Part shown: piece by piece, positions 8,395 to 15,921 of the stretch
How the letters are laid out: each line of letters opens with the position of its first letter
Numbering within the stretch: position 1 is the stretch's first letter
DNA from: Bacteroidales bacterium
GTDB taxonomy: Bacteria > Bacteroidota > Bacteroidia > Bacteroidales > F082
Reading direction: 5' to 3'
Assembly: GCA_017381865.1 (NCBI GenBank)
Contig: JAFOBJ010000092.1
Span: forward strand, 1 to 64,000
DNA length: 64,000 nt
Notes under the pieces: model-generated
The model's database searches: none
What the model was told of the DNA's origin: nothing
Seen by the model: the letters and a program-made list of their open reading frames with translations, nothing else
Position numbers and translations under genes: made by a program

Positions 8395-9537
8395 TTAGTT
8401 CTTTTTTACGTCTAAGGCGTCGCGTAAGGCATTGCCTAAAAGCATGAATGCCAGCACCAAAAGCATTATGGCAATGCCTGGTAATATTGCCAGATATGCG
8501 TCGTTCAGAATGATGTATGCGTAATTTTCTTTTATCATGCTGCCCCACGATGGCATTGGCGGCTGAACCCCGATGCCGAGGAAACTTAATCCCGCTTCCA
8601 ATAAAATCGCCGACGCGAAATTGGCGGCCGAAATCACAATGATAGGGTTGATGATATTTGGTATTATATGCTTCATAATGATTCTGGCATTTTTGAAACC
8701 TAAGGCTCGTCCGGCTTCGACAAATGTCGTTTCTCTTACAGAAAGTATCTGCCCTCTGGTGACACGAGCTACCTCAACCCACATCGTTAATCCAACAGCG
8801 ATAAAGACTTGAACGACGCCTTTGCCTAAGACAAAAGTAATGGCAATGACAATCAATAATGTAGGAATCGACCAGACTACATTGATGAGCCATAACATCA
8901 AATCGTCGACTTTGCCTCTGAAAAATCCACCGAGACTGCCGACGAATATACCTATTAATATACTCATGAAAACGGCAATGAATCCTACTGAAAAACTTAT
9001 CCTCGTTCCTAATAACAATCTGCTTAAAAAATCTCTTCCGAATTGGTCGGTGCCAAGAATGAATTTCCTGTGCTTAACACAATTATTATTAATATAGTGT
9101 GTGGCTTCTTCATCGTCGCTGAATTTCATTCCTGAAACAATGTCGTTGTTGGAAATTATTTCCTCAATGACATTTGGACTTTTATCTGGATTATAGACAT
9201 AAACGACGGTTTTTTCTTTTTCTATTTTTAATGAATCAAATGGAATTTGTCGATAAGGAGATGGCTTTCCATGAAGAAGTTGTGATAAAAATCCCGTATT
9301 TTCTGCAATATTTTGTTTTGGAACGAGAAGTAAATCGACTTCAAATCCTGGTTTGCGTGTGCTTAATTCTAAAATCTGAGTGTTTGCGTATGGCGTTTTG
9401 TCAGGAATGATGAAATACGCAAATAATGCGACTATTCCGCATAAGATGATAAAAATCAATGATATAACACCAGTGATGTTTTTTTTAAATCGCTGAAATG
9501 CGATTTGATTCGGTGATAAAATCTTGTCTTTATTCAT
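8395..9537 (-). CDS. OppC/DppC-type ABC transporter permease
   Basis: The 380-residue inner-membrane protein starts at ATG 9537 (MNKDKILSPNQIAFQRFKKN). A longer frame to 9624 would run through the tRNA-His promoter. There is one N-terminal membrane segment, then a long extracytoplasmic insertion. The permease core follows, with the EAA loop EAGRALGFKNARIIMKHIIPN near residue 270, which contacts the ATPase. The C-terminal GIGVQPPMPSWG block is typical of OppC, which imports peptides or nickel. No OppB, binding protein or ATPase gene is adjacent, so its partners must be elsewhere. Confidence 0.9.
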   Translation of the reverse strand: MNKDKILSPNQIAFQRFKKNITGVISLIFIILCGIVALFAYFIIPDKTPYANTQILELSTRKPGFEVDLLLVPKQNIAENTGFLSQLLHGKPSPYRQIPFDSLKIEKEKTVVYVYNPDKSPNVIEEIISNNDIVSGMKFSDDEEATHYINNNCVKHRKFILGTDQFGRDFLSRLLLGTRISFSVGFIAVFMSILIGIFVGSLGGFFRGKVDDLMLWLINVVWSIPTLLIVIAITFVLGKGVVQVFIAVGLTMWVEVARVTRGQILSVRETTFVEAGRALGFKNARIIMKHIIPNIINPIIVISAANFASAILLEAGLSFLGIGVQPPMPSWGSMIKENYAYIILNDAYLAILPGIAIMLLVLAFMLLGNALRDALDVKKN

Positions 9538-9607
9538 CTTATTTTTCTTTAGAAAACAAAAATAAAAAAAAATATTATCGGACTTGCTTTTTGAAAGAAA
9601 AAAGTTG

Positions 9608-9615
9608 TATCTTTG
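9608..9615 (+). promoter_or_regulatory. -7 box for tRNA-His
   Basis: TATCTTTG fits TAnnTTTG, with CTTG at 9583-9586 as a possible -33 element 21 bp upstream. Transcription would start just before the tRNA. Confidence 0.6.
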
Positions 9616-9631
9616 CACTCGCAATCAGATG

Positions 9632-9705
9632 GTGGATGTAGCTCAGTTGGTTAGAGTACCGGATTGTGGTTCCGTGGGTCGTGGGTTCGAGTCCCATCTT
9701 CCACC
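9632..9705 (+). tRNA. tRNA-His (anticodon GTG)
   Basis: The acceptor GTGGATG pairs with CTTCCAC with one T-T mismatch. The D-arm AGCTCAGTTGG, the anticodon loop TTGTGGT with anticodon GTG and the T-arm GTGGGTTCGAGTCCCAT are present. The preceding G at 9631 can serve as the extra G-1 of tRNA-His, opposite discriminator C at 9705. CCA is not encoded. Confidence 0.95.
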
Positions 9706-9708
9706 CTC

Positions 9709-9740
9709 AAAAAAGAGACGATGAAAATCGCCTCTTTTTT
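9709..9740 (+). terminator. Terminator after tRNA-His
   Basis: Arms AAAAAAGAGACGAT (9709-9722) and ATCGCCTCTTTTTT (9727-9740) form a stem with one mismatch and a 4-nt loop. A T-run ends it. Confidence 0.8.
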
Positions 9741-9907
9741 TATGCCATTTTTGCAGTGAGCAATGAGCTACGAGTAGTGAGCAAATTGTTTGCTAATTAT
9801 ATGCCCATAACTCACAGCCCATAGCTCATAGCAAAAAAAAGACGCCACAATGTGACGTCTATACCTTCTAGTTCAATAGCCTTAGTTCAATGGCCTTAGT
9901 TCAAAAA
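9741..9907. repeat. Spacer with word repeats and a repeat-derived terminator for dapD
   Basis: Between tRNA-His and dapD the spacer holds an imperfect inverted repeat of GAGCAATGAGCTACGAG-type words (9755-9830). A copy of the dispersed palindrome GACGCCACAATGTGACGTC follows (9841-9859), preceded by A8. On the minus strand that makes a hairpin plus T-run terminator for dapD. Near 9872-9904 there is a tandem TTAGTTCAATGGCC-type repeat. No gene is seen. Confidence 0.6.
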
Positions 9908-10723
9908 TTACACCGATAAACTGTATTCTCTCAAAACATCATTCAATGATGTCTTCTTGTCTGTCGATTCTTTTCTCTTTCCGATGATTAAAGCGCAGGC
10001 AACGTTATAATCTCCTGCTGGGAAATGTTTGGTGTATGAACCTGGAATCACGACGGAACGTGCTGGAACATAGCCTTTGTATTCGACAGGTTCGCTTCCG
10101 CTGACGTCGATGATTTTTGTCGATGCTGTGATGACAGTGTTGGCTCCGAGTACGGCTTCTTCTTCAATTCTCACGCCTTCAACGACGATACATCTCGAAC
10201 CGATGAAGCAGTTGTCTTCGATGATGACAGGCGCTGCTTGTAATGGTTCTAACACACCTCCGATGCCGACGCCGCCACTTAGGTGTACGTTCTTTCCAAT
10301 CTGTGCGCATGAACCTACCGTCGCCCAGGTGTCGACCATTGTGCCGCTGTCGACGTATGCTCCGATGTTGACATATGATGGCATCAAGATAACACCTTTA
10401 TTAATAAAGGCTCCATATCTGGCTGTCGCTGGCGGAACGACGCGAACGCCTGCTTCTTCAAAGCCTTTCTTCAAAGGCATCTTGTCGTAGTATTCAAAAA
10501 CGCCGCTCTCCATGACTTCCATCTTGTTGATAGGGAAGTACATCAAAACGGCTTTCTTCAGCCATTCGTTGATAATCCATTCGCCTTCAATTTTCTCGGC
10601 AATACGAAACTCGCCTTTGTCCAACTTTTCAATGACAGCGCAAATGGCATTGCGAACTTCTTCTTTTTCCAATAAAGCTCGGTTCTCCCAAGCGTTTTCT
10701 ATGATATTTCTTAAATTTTCCAT
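9908..10723 (-). CDS. dapD: Tetrahydrodipicolinate N-succinyltransferase
   Basis: The 271-residue protein transfers succinyl from succinyl-CoA to tetrahydrodipicolinate in the succinylase branch of lysine and meso-diaminopimelate synthesis. The C-terminal two thirds is a left-handed beta-helix of hexapeptide repeats, e.g. GVILMPSYVNIGAYVDSGTM, followed by the GGVGIGGVLEP motif. Length matches the DapD family. The downstream product supplies the DAP-adding MurE encoded at 19872. A TATATTTG box on the minus strand (10764-10771) is the likely promoter. Confidence 0.95.
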   Translation of the reverse strand: MENLRNIIENAWENRALLEKEEVRNAICAVIEKLDKGEFRIAEKIEGEWIINEWLKKAVLMYFPINKMEVMESGVFEYYDKMPLKKGFEEAGVRVVPPATARYGAFINKGVILMPSYVNIGAYVDSGTMVDTWATVGSCAQIGKNVHLSGGVGIGGVLEPLQAAPVIIEDNCFIGSRCIVVEGVRIEEEAVLGANTVITASTKIIDVSGSEPVEYKGYVPARSVVIPGSYTKHFPAGDYNVACALIIGKRKESTDKKTSLNDVLREYSLSV

Positions 10724-10763
10724 AATTATTTTAGTAATGTAGTGATGTTGTTATGAAGTAATG

Positions 10764-10771
10764 CAAATATA
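10764..10771 (-). promoter_or_regulatory. -7 box for dapD
   Basis: The minus-strand sequence TATATTTG fits TAnnTTTG and lies about 40 bp upstream of the dapD start. Confidence 0.5.
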
Positions 10772-10858
10772 CGAAAAAGTTTAAGGTTTAAGAATATATA
10801 AAATTAAATACATCATACGGAAATATGATGAAGGTTAGAAGATGTCTTCGTAAACCAT

Positions 10859-10926
10859 AAAACGAAAAACAAAGCATAAAAAGTCTGTTTTACAATAGGA
10901 TTTTTCGTTTTTTATTTGTATACTTG
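10859..10926 (+). promoter_or_regulatory. Leader hairpin and promoter before micropeptides
   Basis: AAAACGAAAAA (10859-10869 region) is complementary to TTTTTCGTTTT (10901-10911). Immediately downstream, TATACTTG (10919-10926) resembles the TAnnTTTG -7 box. The first micropeptide start lies 28 bp further on. The spacer 10772-10858 contains a short CATCATA/TATGATG hairpin and no gene. Confidence 0.45.
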
Positions 10927-10954
10927 CAAAGAACTAAATTAAAAGGAGGTCGTT

Positions 10955-11038
10955 ATGTTGTTATTGATCTTGGTTATTATCGGAGTTGTAACATACATCA
11001 AAGTTCTCAAAGGCATAAAAGACGGCAGATATTATTAA
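10955..11038 (+). CDS. 27-residue membrane micropeptide (copy 1)
   Basis: The small frame MLLLILVIIGVVTYIKVLKG... ends in KDGRYY. One hydrophobic segment (residues 2-14) is followed by a basic tail, so a single-pass membrane peptide is predicted. A strong Shine-Dalgarno, AAGGAGG, sits 5 nt before the ATG, which is unusual in this window. Its 30-bp leader (GAACTAAATTAAAAGGAGG and flanks) is repeated almost exactly before the second micropeptide at 11074. The shared leader, size and K-x-x-DGR-aromatic end argue for a duplicated real gene. The function is unknown; a type I toxin or a small membrane regulator are possibilities. Confidence 0.65.
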   Translation: MLLLILVIIGVVTYIKVLKGIKDGRYY

Positions 11039-11073
11039 ATATTTGCAGTGAACTAAATTAAAAGGAGGTCGTC

Positions 11074-11157
11074 ATGTTCACCATGTTATTAAGCATTTTC
11101 ACTACAATTATCATTTTTCGTATCATCTACAAAATCTGCGATGGCAGGTGGAAATAA
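11074..11157 (+). CDS. 27-residue membrane micropeptide (copy 2)
   Basis: The small frame MFTMLLSIFTTIIIFRIIYK... ends in CDGRWK. It has the same length as copy 1, one hydrophobic segment (residues 3-15) and the same terminal pattern of basic residue, DGR and an aromatic. The leader GAACTAAATTAAAAGGAGGT is identical to copy 1, with only T/C changed before the ATG. The core sequences differ strongly between copies while leader and tail motif are kept, which suggests selection rather than a recent duplicate. A terminator follows at 11188-11216, so the two form a compact bicistronic unit. Confidence 0.65.
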   Translation: MFTMLLSIFTTIIIFRIIYKICDGRWK

Positions 11158-11187
11158 AAAATGATAATTTTCAATCATAAATAATAG

Positions 11188-11216
11188 AAAGAGACTTCGT
11201 ATTAAGTCTTTTTTTT
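11188..11216 (+). terminator. Terminator of the micropeptide unit
   Basis: AAAGAGACTT pairs with AAGTCTTTTT across a 6-nt loop and ends in a T8 run. Confidence 0.8.
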
Positions 11217-11280
11217 GTCGTTTTATTTTTTCTGCAGATGTAAATTCGCAGAAAAAAGAATAAGTAGCACGTCCGTGTGC

Positions 11281-11440
11281 CTCTACGCGTGACTCGGGTT
11301 CATGGAGACTTGGTGACTCGGCGACTTAAAATCCCTCAATCCCTCAATTCCTCAGTTCCTCAACTCCTAATTCCTAATTCCTAATTCCTAATTAATATCT
11401 TGTAGTCTTGTAGTCTCGTTGTCTTGTAGTCTTTTTTTCT
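11281..11440. repeat. Word-repeat tract upstream of ruvX
   Basis: The spacer consists of short degenerate words. They are GGTGACTCGGCGACT, then CCTCAATTCCTCAGTTCC, then tandem CTAATTC (5 units), then tandem TTGTAGTC. The same word families occur at 13709-13805, 15725-15805, 43055-43095, 47630-47703 and 50790-50870. No gene is seen. Confidence 0.7.
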
Positions 11441-11448
11441 TATCTTTG
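11441..11448 (+). promoter_or_regulatory. -7 box for ruvX
   Basis: TATCTTTG fits TAnnTTTG. The possible -33 element GTTG (11418-11421, 19 bp upstream) lies inside the TTGTAGTC word repeat. Confidence 0.55.
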
Positions 11449-11465
11449 CAAACAAAAATTAAGAA

Positions 11466-11897
11466 ATGGCAAGAATAATGGCAATCGATTACGGAAGAAA
11501 ACGCTGTGGCATCGCAGTGACAGATCCGTTACAAATTATTGCAAATTCATTGACAACCGTCGCGACAAAAGACCTTTTGACGTTTATTCTGGATTATGTA
11601 AAAAAAGAAAACGTCGAGACAATCGTGATTGGAGAACCAAAAGATATGCAGAACAATCCTTCTGAATCAAGTCGTTACATAGAACCTTTTATCGGTCAGC
11701 TGAGAAAAGCTCTTCCTGAAATGACAATCAAACGTCATGATGAGCGTTTTACTTCTAAGATGGCGTTTCAGACTATGATTGACGCTGGACTTGGCAAGAA
11801 GCAACGTCAGAATAAAGAACTCGTTGATACCATCAGCGCTACCATCATCTTGCAGTCTTATATGGAATCGGAAGCAATTAAGAAAAATAGATTTTAA
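11466..11897 (+). CDS. ruvX: Holliday junction resolvase-like protein RuvX (YqgF)
   Basis: The 143-residue protein has an RNase H-like fold. It opens with the strand ARIMAIDYGRKRCGIAVTD, whose aspartate is part of the active site. The family blocks VIGEPKDMQNNPSES and DERFTS follow. YqgF proteins act in 16S rRNA 5'-end maturation and have been linked to recombination. Length is typical. It begins a plus-strand run with def (10-bp gap) and a lipoprotein. Confidence 0.92.
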   Translation: MARIMAIDYGRKRCGIAVTDPLQIIANSLTTVATKDLLTFILDYVKKENVETIVIGEPKDMQNNPSESSRYIEPFIGQLRKALPEMTIKRHDERFTSKMAFQTMIDAGLGKKQRQNKELVDTISATIILQSYMESEAIKKNRF

Positions 11898-11907
11898 ATT
11901 TTAAGTT

Positions 11908-12474
11908 ATGATATTACCTGTAGTGGCTTACGGCCATCCTGTTTTAAAGAAAATCGCAGAAGAAATAACTCCTGATTATCCAGGTTTACAACAACTTATA
12001 GCTGATATGTTCGAAACAATGTATCACACAGAAGGCGTCGGACTTGTAGCTCCTCAAATCAATAAGTCGATAAGGTTATTCGTCATCGACGCTGAACCTT
12101 TTGTCGAGAATTATCCTGAAGCAAAAGGTTTTAAAAGAGTTTTCATCAACCCTGAAATCGTAGAGGTTTCAGAAGAGACATGGACATTCCGTGAAGGCTG
12201 CCTCAGTCTTCCTGATATGAATGAAGATGTGGTTCGTCCATCAAAAGTGACTGTCAATTATTTAGATGAGAATTTTGAAGAACATGAAGAAGAACTCGAC
12301 GGAATATGCGCTCGCGTCTTCCAACATGAATTCGACCATCTTGAAGGAAAAGTTTATGTCGACAGAGTAGCTCCAATGCGTAAAATGATGCTCAAAAACA
12401 AATTGCGTAACATCTCAGAAGGCTTCGTTCCTGTCGATTATAAAATGATTTTCCCTTCAAAAAGAAGAAGATAA
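11908..12474 (+). CDS. def: Peptide deformylase
   Basis: The 188-residue metalloenzyme removes the formyl group from nascent N-terminal methionine. All three family motifs are present: GVGLVAPQ (43-50), EGCLS (96-100, with metal ligand Cys98) and HEFDH (140-144, two metal histidines and catalytic Glu). It lies 10 bp after ruvX and is probably in the same operon. Confidence 0.96.
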   Translation: MILPVVAYGHPVLKKIAEEITPDYPGLQQLIADMFETMYHTEGVGLVAPQINKSIRLFVIDAEPFVENYPEAKGFKRVFINPEIVEVSEETWTFREGCLSLPDMNEDVVRPSKVTVNYLDENFEEHEEELDGICARVFQHEFDHLEGKVYVDRVAPMRKMMLKNKLRNISEGFVPVDYKMIFPSKRRR

Positions 12475-12495
12475 ATTAATTCATAATTAGAAAAT

Positions 12496-12999
12496 ATGAA
12501 AAGAATATTTGTTTTGTTGTTGGTGACGGCGATGATGCTGTCGTGCGGCGAAAAGATGTCGGTAGAGAAAATCAATGAGCTTGAGTCAAAGGTATTAGCT
12601 AAAGATGCTAAGCCTACAAAAGAAAATGTGGTTCAACTCGTTGATGCTTATACTCTTTTTGCAGAACAAAATCCTAATGACGCACAGTCGCCAGATTTTC
12701 TTTTCAAGGCTCTCGATATTGCTGTCGGTGTGAATGCCGAAGGCCCAGAAAAAGCTGTCAAAATCGCTGATGTGTTGATAGAGAAATATCCGGATTTTGA
12801 GATGACGCCAATGGCGATGTTTATCAAAGGTTTCGTCTATGAAAATATGATTGGCGACTTGCAAAATGCTGAAAAGACATATCGTCAGTTTATTGAAAAA
12901 TATCCTGAAAATCCTATGCTGGAAGATGTGAAATCTACTTTGGAAAACTTAGGATTATCACCAGAAGAACTGATAAGAAAGTTTGAAGAAGCAAACTGA
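12496..12999 (+). CDS. TPR-type lipoprotein
   Basis: The 167-residue protein has a signal peptide and lipobox MLSC at residues 14-17, so it is probably lipid-anchored in the envelope. The C-terminal half has tetratricopeptide-like helices (ADVLIEKYPDFEMTPMAMF, then NAEKTYRQFIEKYPENPM). It follows def by 21 bp and a terminator closes the unit. The specific function is unknown; YbgF/CpoB-like scaffolding is one guess. Confidence 0.8.
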   Translation: MKRIFVLLLVTAMMLSCGEKMSVEKINELESKVLAKDAKPTKENVVQLVDAYTLFAEQNPNDAQSPDFLFKALDIAVGVNAEGPEKAVKIADVLIEKYPDFEMTPMAMFIKGFVYENMIGDLQNAEKTYRQFIEKYPENPMLEDVKSTLENLGLSPEELIRKFEEAN

Positions 13000-13021
13000 T
13001 TTTTTTAATAAATCCAGAAAT

Positions 13022-13061
13022 AAAAAACCTCAGAAACTCAATTGAAATTCTGAGGTTTTTT
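13022..13061. terminator. Bidirectional terminator between lipoprotein and engB
   Basis: AAAAAACCTCAGAA (13022-13035) is perfectly complementary to TTCTGAGGTTTTTT (13048-13061). It lies between two convergent genes, with an A-run on one side and a T-run on the other. Confidence 0.9.
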
Positions 13062-13086
13062 GTTTTTAATTCTTAATCCCAAAGCT

Positions 13087-13698
13087 TTAAAAAGTTACGT
13101 TTTTTAATTGGTCATTGAGATTGTCAATATAATTCAAAACGTCGTCTTTTCCTATTTCTTTTTCTGATGATGTGATGAAAATAGGAGGGAGCTCTTCCCA
13201 TTGCTCAGCGAGTTTGTCTTTGTAAACTTGAACGTTACGCTGAAGCTCGGCGTCTTTTATTTTATCTACTTTGGTGAAAATTATACCAAATGGCATCTGC
13301 AATTCTCCGAGGTGGCTGATGAACTCCAGGTCGATTTTCTGTGGCTCGATGCGGCTGTCGACCAAGACGAACATACAAACCAGATTTTTTCTGTTCTTGA
13401 TATAACTATCGAGCATCACTTTCCACGACTCGCGGTCTTTTTTTGAACGTTGCGCAAATCCATATCCTGGTAAGTCGACCAGATACCATTCGTCATTGAT
13501 TATGAAGTGATTTATTGTTATTGTCTTTCCCGGAGTTGACGAAGTCTTTGCAAGTTGCTTTTTATTTGTCAACATATTAATTAATGATGACTTGCCAACG
13601 TTGGAACGTCCTATGAAAGCATATTCCGGCTTGTTGGCACTCGGCAACTTGTCAACCTTAGTGTTACTCTGTAAGAAAGCAGCTTTTCTTATTATCAT
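13087..13698 (-). CDS. engB: Ribosome biogenesis GTP-binding protein EngB/YsxC
   Basis: The 203-residue GTPase is needed for large ribosomal subunit assembly. G1, GRSNVGKSS, is at 30-38. The conserved STPGKT switch I region follows, then DLPGYGFA (G3) and TKVDK (G4). Length and motif order match the TrmE-Era-EngA-EngB superfamily member EngB. Direction is minus, with a 16-bp tandem repeat immediately upstream. Confidence 0.95.
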   Translation of the reverse strand: MIIRKAAFLQSNTKVDKLPSANKPEYAFIGRSNVGKSSLINMLTNKKQLAKTSSTPGKTITINHFIINDEWYLVDLPGYGFAQRSKKDRESWKVMLDSYIKNRKNLVCMFVLVDSRIEPQKIDLEFISHLGELQMPFGIIFTKVDKIKDAELQRNVQVYKDKLAEQWEELPPIFITSSEKEIGKDDVLNYIDNLNDQLKNVTF

Positions 13699-13708
13699 GG
13701 TATTTTGG

Positions 13709-13805
13709 GGAATTAAGGGTATGAGGAATTAAGGGTATGAGGAATTAAGGGTATGAAGGTATGTGGGTTTCCTCAGATCCTTAGTTCCTCAGTTTCTCAA
13801 ATCCT
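13709..13805. repeat. Three perfect 16-bp tandem units plus C-rich counterpart
   Basis: The unit GGAATTAAGGGTATGA occurs at 13709-13724, 13725-13740 and 13741-13756 with no change. A tract of CCTTAGTTCCTCAGTTTCTC words follows (13770-13805), and this can pair with the units. One more copy of the unit and its C-rich partner lies at 15726-15805. Confidence 0.85.
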
Positions 13806-13810
13806 CAGTT

Positions 13811-14767
13811 CTACTTCAAGTGTTCTGGTTTTTCATTTTTGTCATAGATAAGGTGTCTTTCGATTTTTTCAGGGAAGACATCTTCTATGGTGATCAGGAT
13901 TGCAGTTTCTTCCACATTGCCGAAAGGCGCGTTCAAGGCTGTGCCGAATGTTTTCATTGTTGCAGAAAGGCTCATGTAAGCGTTGAATAATGGTGGAATT
14001 ACGGAACCGTGTTCGCGGATGTATTTGCTGAGTGTACGATAGCTGTTTTGGTAGTTGTTGCCGTCGAGTCTCAGTTTCATGATAGCTGCTCTTGCCTTTG
14101 TCTTGATAGCGACTTCTGGGTAAGGGTAGATGAGATTGTCGTTATCTGGGAAGAATTTATGCATGAAGAAGAGTATCATGTCGCGGAGAGCTTCGTCGTA
14201 TTGTGAATACATAGTGACTTTTCCGAAGAAATATTTGGCGTTAGGTGTTTGCTTGAGCACTGCGCCAAGTCCGTCCCATAAGTTGTCGAGAGTGAAGATG
14301 CTCTTTCTTACGTTGCCTGTTGATTGGTATTTAGGCTGGATGAAAGAACGTCCTAATTCGATGGTATATGGTAGGTAATTCTTGATGAAATCTTCAGAGT
14401 AATAAAAAAGTTCTGATGTTGGAGTGTCGACTTGTCCGTTGTTTTTGATAGGAAGTTTGCTGCATTCGATGAAACGGTAGCCGCCGAGTATTTCTTTTTC
14501 TACTGGGTCCCATACGATGAGTTGTTCGAAGTAAGCTTCGTCTCTTGTGTCGAATTCGTCGATGTCCATGCTTTTTCCTGTGCCTCCGCCAGATTCGCGG
14601 AAAGCCCATTCGCGAAGACGACCTATTTCACGCATTGTGTTTGGCGCATTGTGTGCATTGACAATGTAAATCTCGTTGTGACCAAAATTTGTTTTTCTGA
14701 CAAAACGTTCTTCAGTAAGTTCTTTTATGATGTCTTCTGTTGGAACTGCTTCGATGATATTTTCCAT
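13811..14767 (-). CDS. glsB: GNAT-type N-acyltransferase, glycine/ornithine lipid synthesis (GlsB-like)
   Basis: The 318-residue protein belongs to the acyl-ACP-dependent GNAT group related to OlsB. Blocks that support this are NAPNTMREIGRLREWAF, VWDPVEKEILGGYRF and ELGRSFIQPKYQ. In Bacteroides, GlsB N-acylates glycine as the first step of glycine lipid synthesis, and GlsA adds the second acyl chain. Here the partner acyltransferase ends 4 bp upstream, the arrangement known for glsB/glsA. The start at 14767 (MENIIEAVPTED) avoids running into that gene. The amino-acid substrate is inferred from the family. Confidence 0.82.
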   Translation of the reverse strand: MENIIEAVPTEDIIKELTEERFVRKTNFGHNEIYIVNAHNAPNTMREIGRLREWAFRESGGGTGKSMDIDEFDTRDEAYFEQLIVWDPVEKEILGGYRFIECSKLPIKNNGQVDTPTSELFYYSEDFIKNYLPYTIELGRSFIQPKYQSTGNVRKSIFTLDNLWDGLGAVLKQTPNAKYFFGKVTMYSQYDEALRDMILFFMHKFFPDNDNLIYPYPEVAIKTKARAAIMKLRLDGNNYQNSYRTLSKYIREHGSVIPPLFNAYMSLSATMKTFGTALNAPFGNVEETAILITIEDVFPEKIERHLIYDKNEKPEHLK

Positions 14768-14771
14768 AATT

Positions 14772-15641
14772 TTATATTGTATAATTTTTTTCTGGGTCAA
14801 AAGTTTGTTCGCAATCGTTTGGAAGATTATAAGAGAAATTTCTCAGTTTCATAGCCCATTCGCCATCGGTGTATCTTCCGTCGAAAGTTTGCCAAGGAAT
14901 TGGCTTTCCGAATGTTATGGTGAGAGTCTGATTTTTTTGTTTGTAAAACTCATTAACCAAAAACAACATTTCGATATTGGCTTTGATGCCTAATTTTTTA
15001 CGAATGTTGGATAAGTTATAGAAGAAATTGCTGTTTCTTCCAGAGATATGTGTTGGTATTATATCGCGATGATATGTTTTTGCCTTTGTGATGAAGGTTT
15101 TCTTCCATTCCAAGTCGATGATTTTTCCTTTTTGTTTTCTTGAACATAATCCGAAAGGATAGAAGCAAATAGTTCTGTCGCCTGCAAATGTCTCGTTGAA
15201 AATCTTGATGTTATCGGCGTTGCTGCCTAGTTTGTTCACAGGAATGAAAAGTGGTCTTAGGTTCGGGATAAACATTAAAAAGTCGTTGACAGGAGTGATG
15301 ACATCGGGTTTAATCTTTCCGACTGTGTCGATGAGAGCGATGCCGTCGAGGCCGCCGATTGGGTGGTTTGCGGCAACTATGTAACGTCCGTCTTTTTCTA
15401 TATGATCAAGTCCTACAGCGTTGACTGAAGTCTTGAATTCCTTCATCGTTTCGGTGACGAAAGGCAATCCTGATATGCCGCCAGTTCTTCCTAATAAGCC
15501 ATTGATGTCGTCTTGATGAAGTATTTTCTTTAAATATTTGAATGCAAATCTTGGAAGCTTCTTGGCGAGTTTGGGAATTTTCTCTCCAATAATCTTCTCA
15601 ATGTCAATCTGTAATGTTTCTTTATCGCTCATTGTTTTCAA
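14772..15641 (-). CDS. glsA: PlsC-type O-acyltransferase, glycine lipid synthesis (GlsA-like)
   Basis: The 289-residue membrane-associated acyltransferase has the catalytic block ANHPIGGLDG at residues 91-100, the NHxxxxD motif of lysophospholipid acyltransferases. It also has an FYPFGLCSRKQKG block in place of the usual EGTR loop, as in the OlsA/GlsA group. It lies directly upstream of the GlsB-like gene on the minus strand. Together they are predicted to make di-acylated glycine (or ornithine) lipids. An alternative start three residues downstream at 15632 is possible. Confidence 0.82.
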   Translation of the reverse strand: MKTMSDKETLQIDIEKIIGEKIPKLAKKLPRFAFKYLKKILHQDDINGLLGRTGGISGLPFVTETMKEFKTSVNAVGLDHIEKDGRYIVAANHPIGGLDGIALIDTVGKIKPDVITPVNDFLMFIPNLRPLFIPVNKLGSNADNIKIFNETFAGDRTICFYPFGLCSRKQKGKIIDLEWKKTFITKAKTYHRDIIPTHISGRNSNFFYNLSNIRKKLGIKANIEMLFLVNEFYKQKNQTLTITFGKPIPWQTFDGRYTDGEWAMKLRNFSYNLPNDCEQTFDPEKNYTI

Positions 15642-15681
15642 TATTATAAGCCGCTTTTATGAAACGACTTTTTCCACTTTG

Positions 15682-15689
15682 CAAAAATA
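15682..15689 (-). promoter_or_regulatory. -7 box for the glsA-glsB unit
   Basis: The minus strand reads TATTTTTG, 40 bp upstream of the acyltransferase start. Confidence 0.5.
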
Positions 15690-15724
15690 AATAATTATTA
15701 AAATAAAGCAAGAGATTTTTATTT

Positions 15725-15805
15725 GGGAATTAAGGGTATGAGGGTTTCCTCAATTCCTTAGTTCCTCAATTCCTCAGTTCCTCAATTCCTCAATTCCTCA
15801 GTTCC
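15725..15805. repeat. Word-repeat tract between glsA and mraZ
   Basis: One GGAATTAAGGGTATGA unit (15726-15741) is followed by six or so CTCAATTCCTCAGTTCC words. The G-rich unit can pair with the C-rich words to form a hairpin. The tract separates divergent glsA and mraZ. Confidence 0.75.
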
Positions 15806-15865
15806 CCATATTTTACTGCCTGTTAGAAAATTGTTGAAAACTTTTTGAAAAAAAATAGAAAAAAG

Positions 15866-15890
15866 TGGTGCAAAGTGGGAAAAAATGCAC
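15866..15890 (+). promoter_or_regulatory. Putative MraZ operator
   Basis: TGGTG (15866-15870), a 5-nt spacer and TGGGA (15876-15880) reproduce the 10-bp-spaced TGGGN repeats bound by MraZ in other bacteria. A weaker TGCAC (15886-15890) continues the same spacing. The site is 32-56 bp upstream of mraZ, as expected for autoregulation of the dcw operon. Confidence 0.55.
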
Positions 15891-15921
15891 TAATTTTACA
15901 AGTTGAAAAAATGATTTTAGA

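Noticed and set aside
8282..8548. 88-codon minus-strand frame across tRNA-Leu and the permease end
   Set aside because: It is a shadow of the tRNA and the OppC-like gene.
13709..13756. Possible CRISPR-like repeats
   Set aside because: The 16-bp units are contiguous with no spacers, and no cas gene is present.
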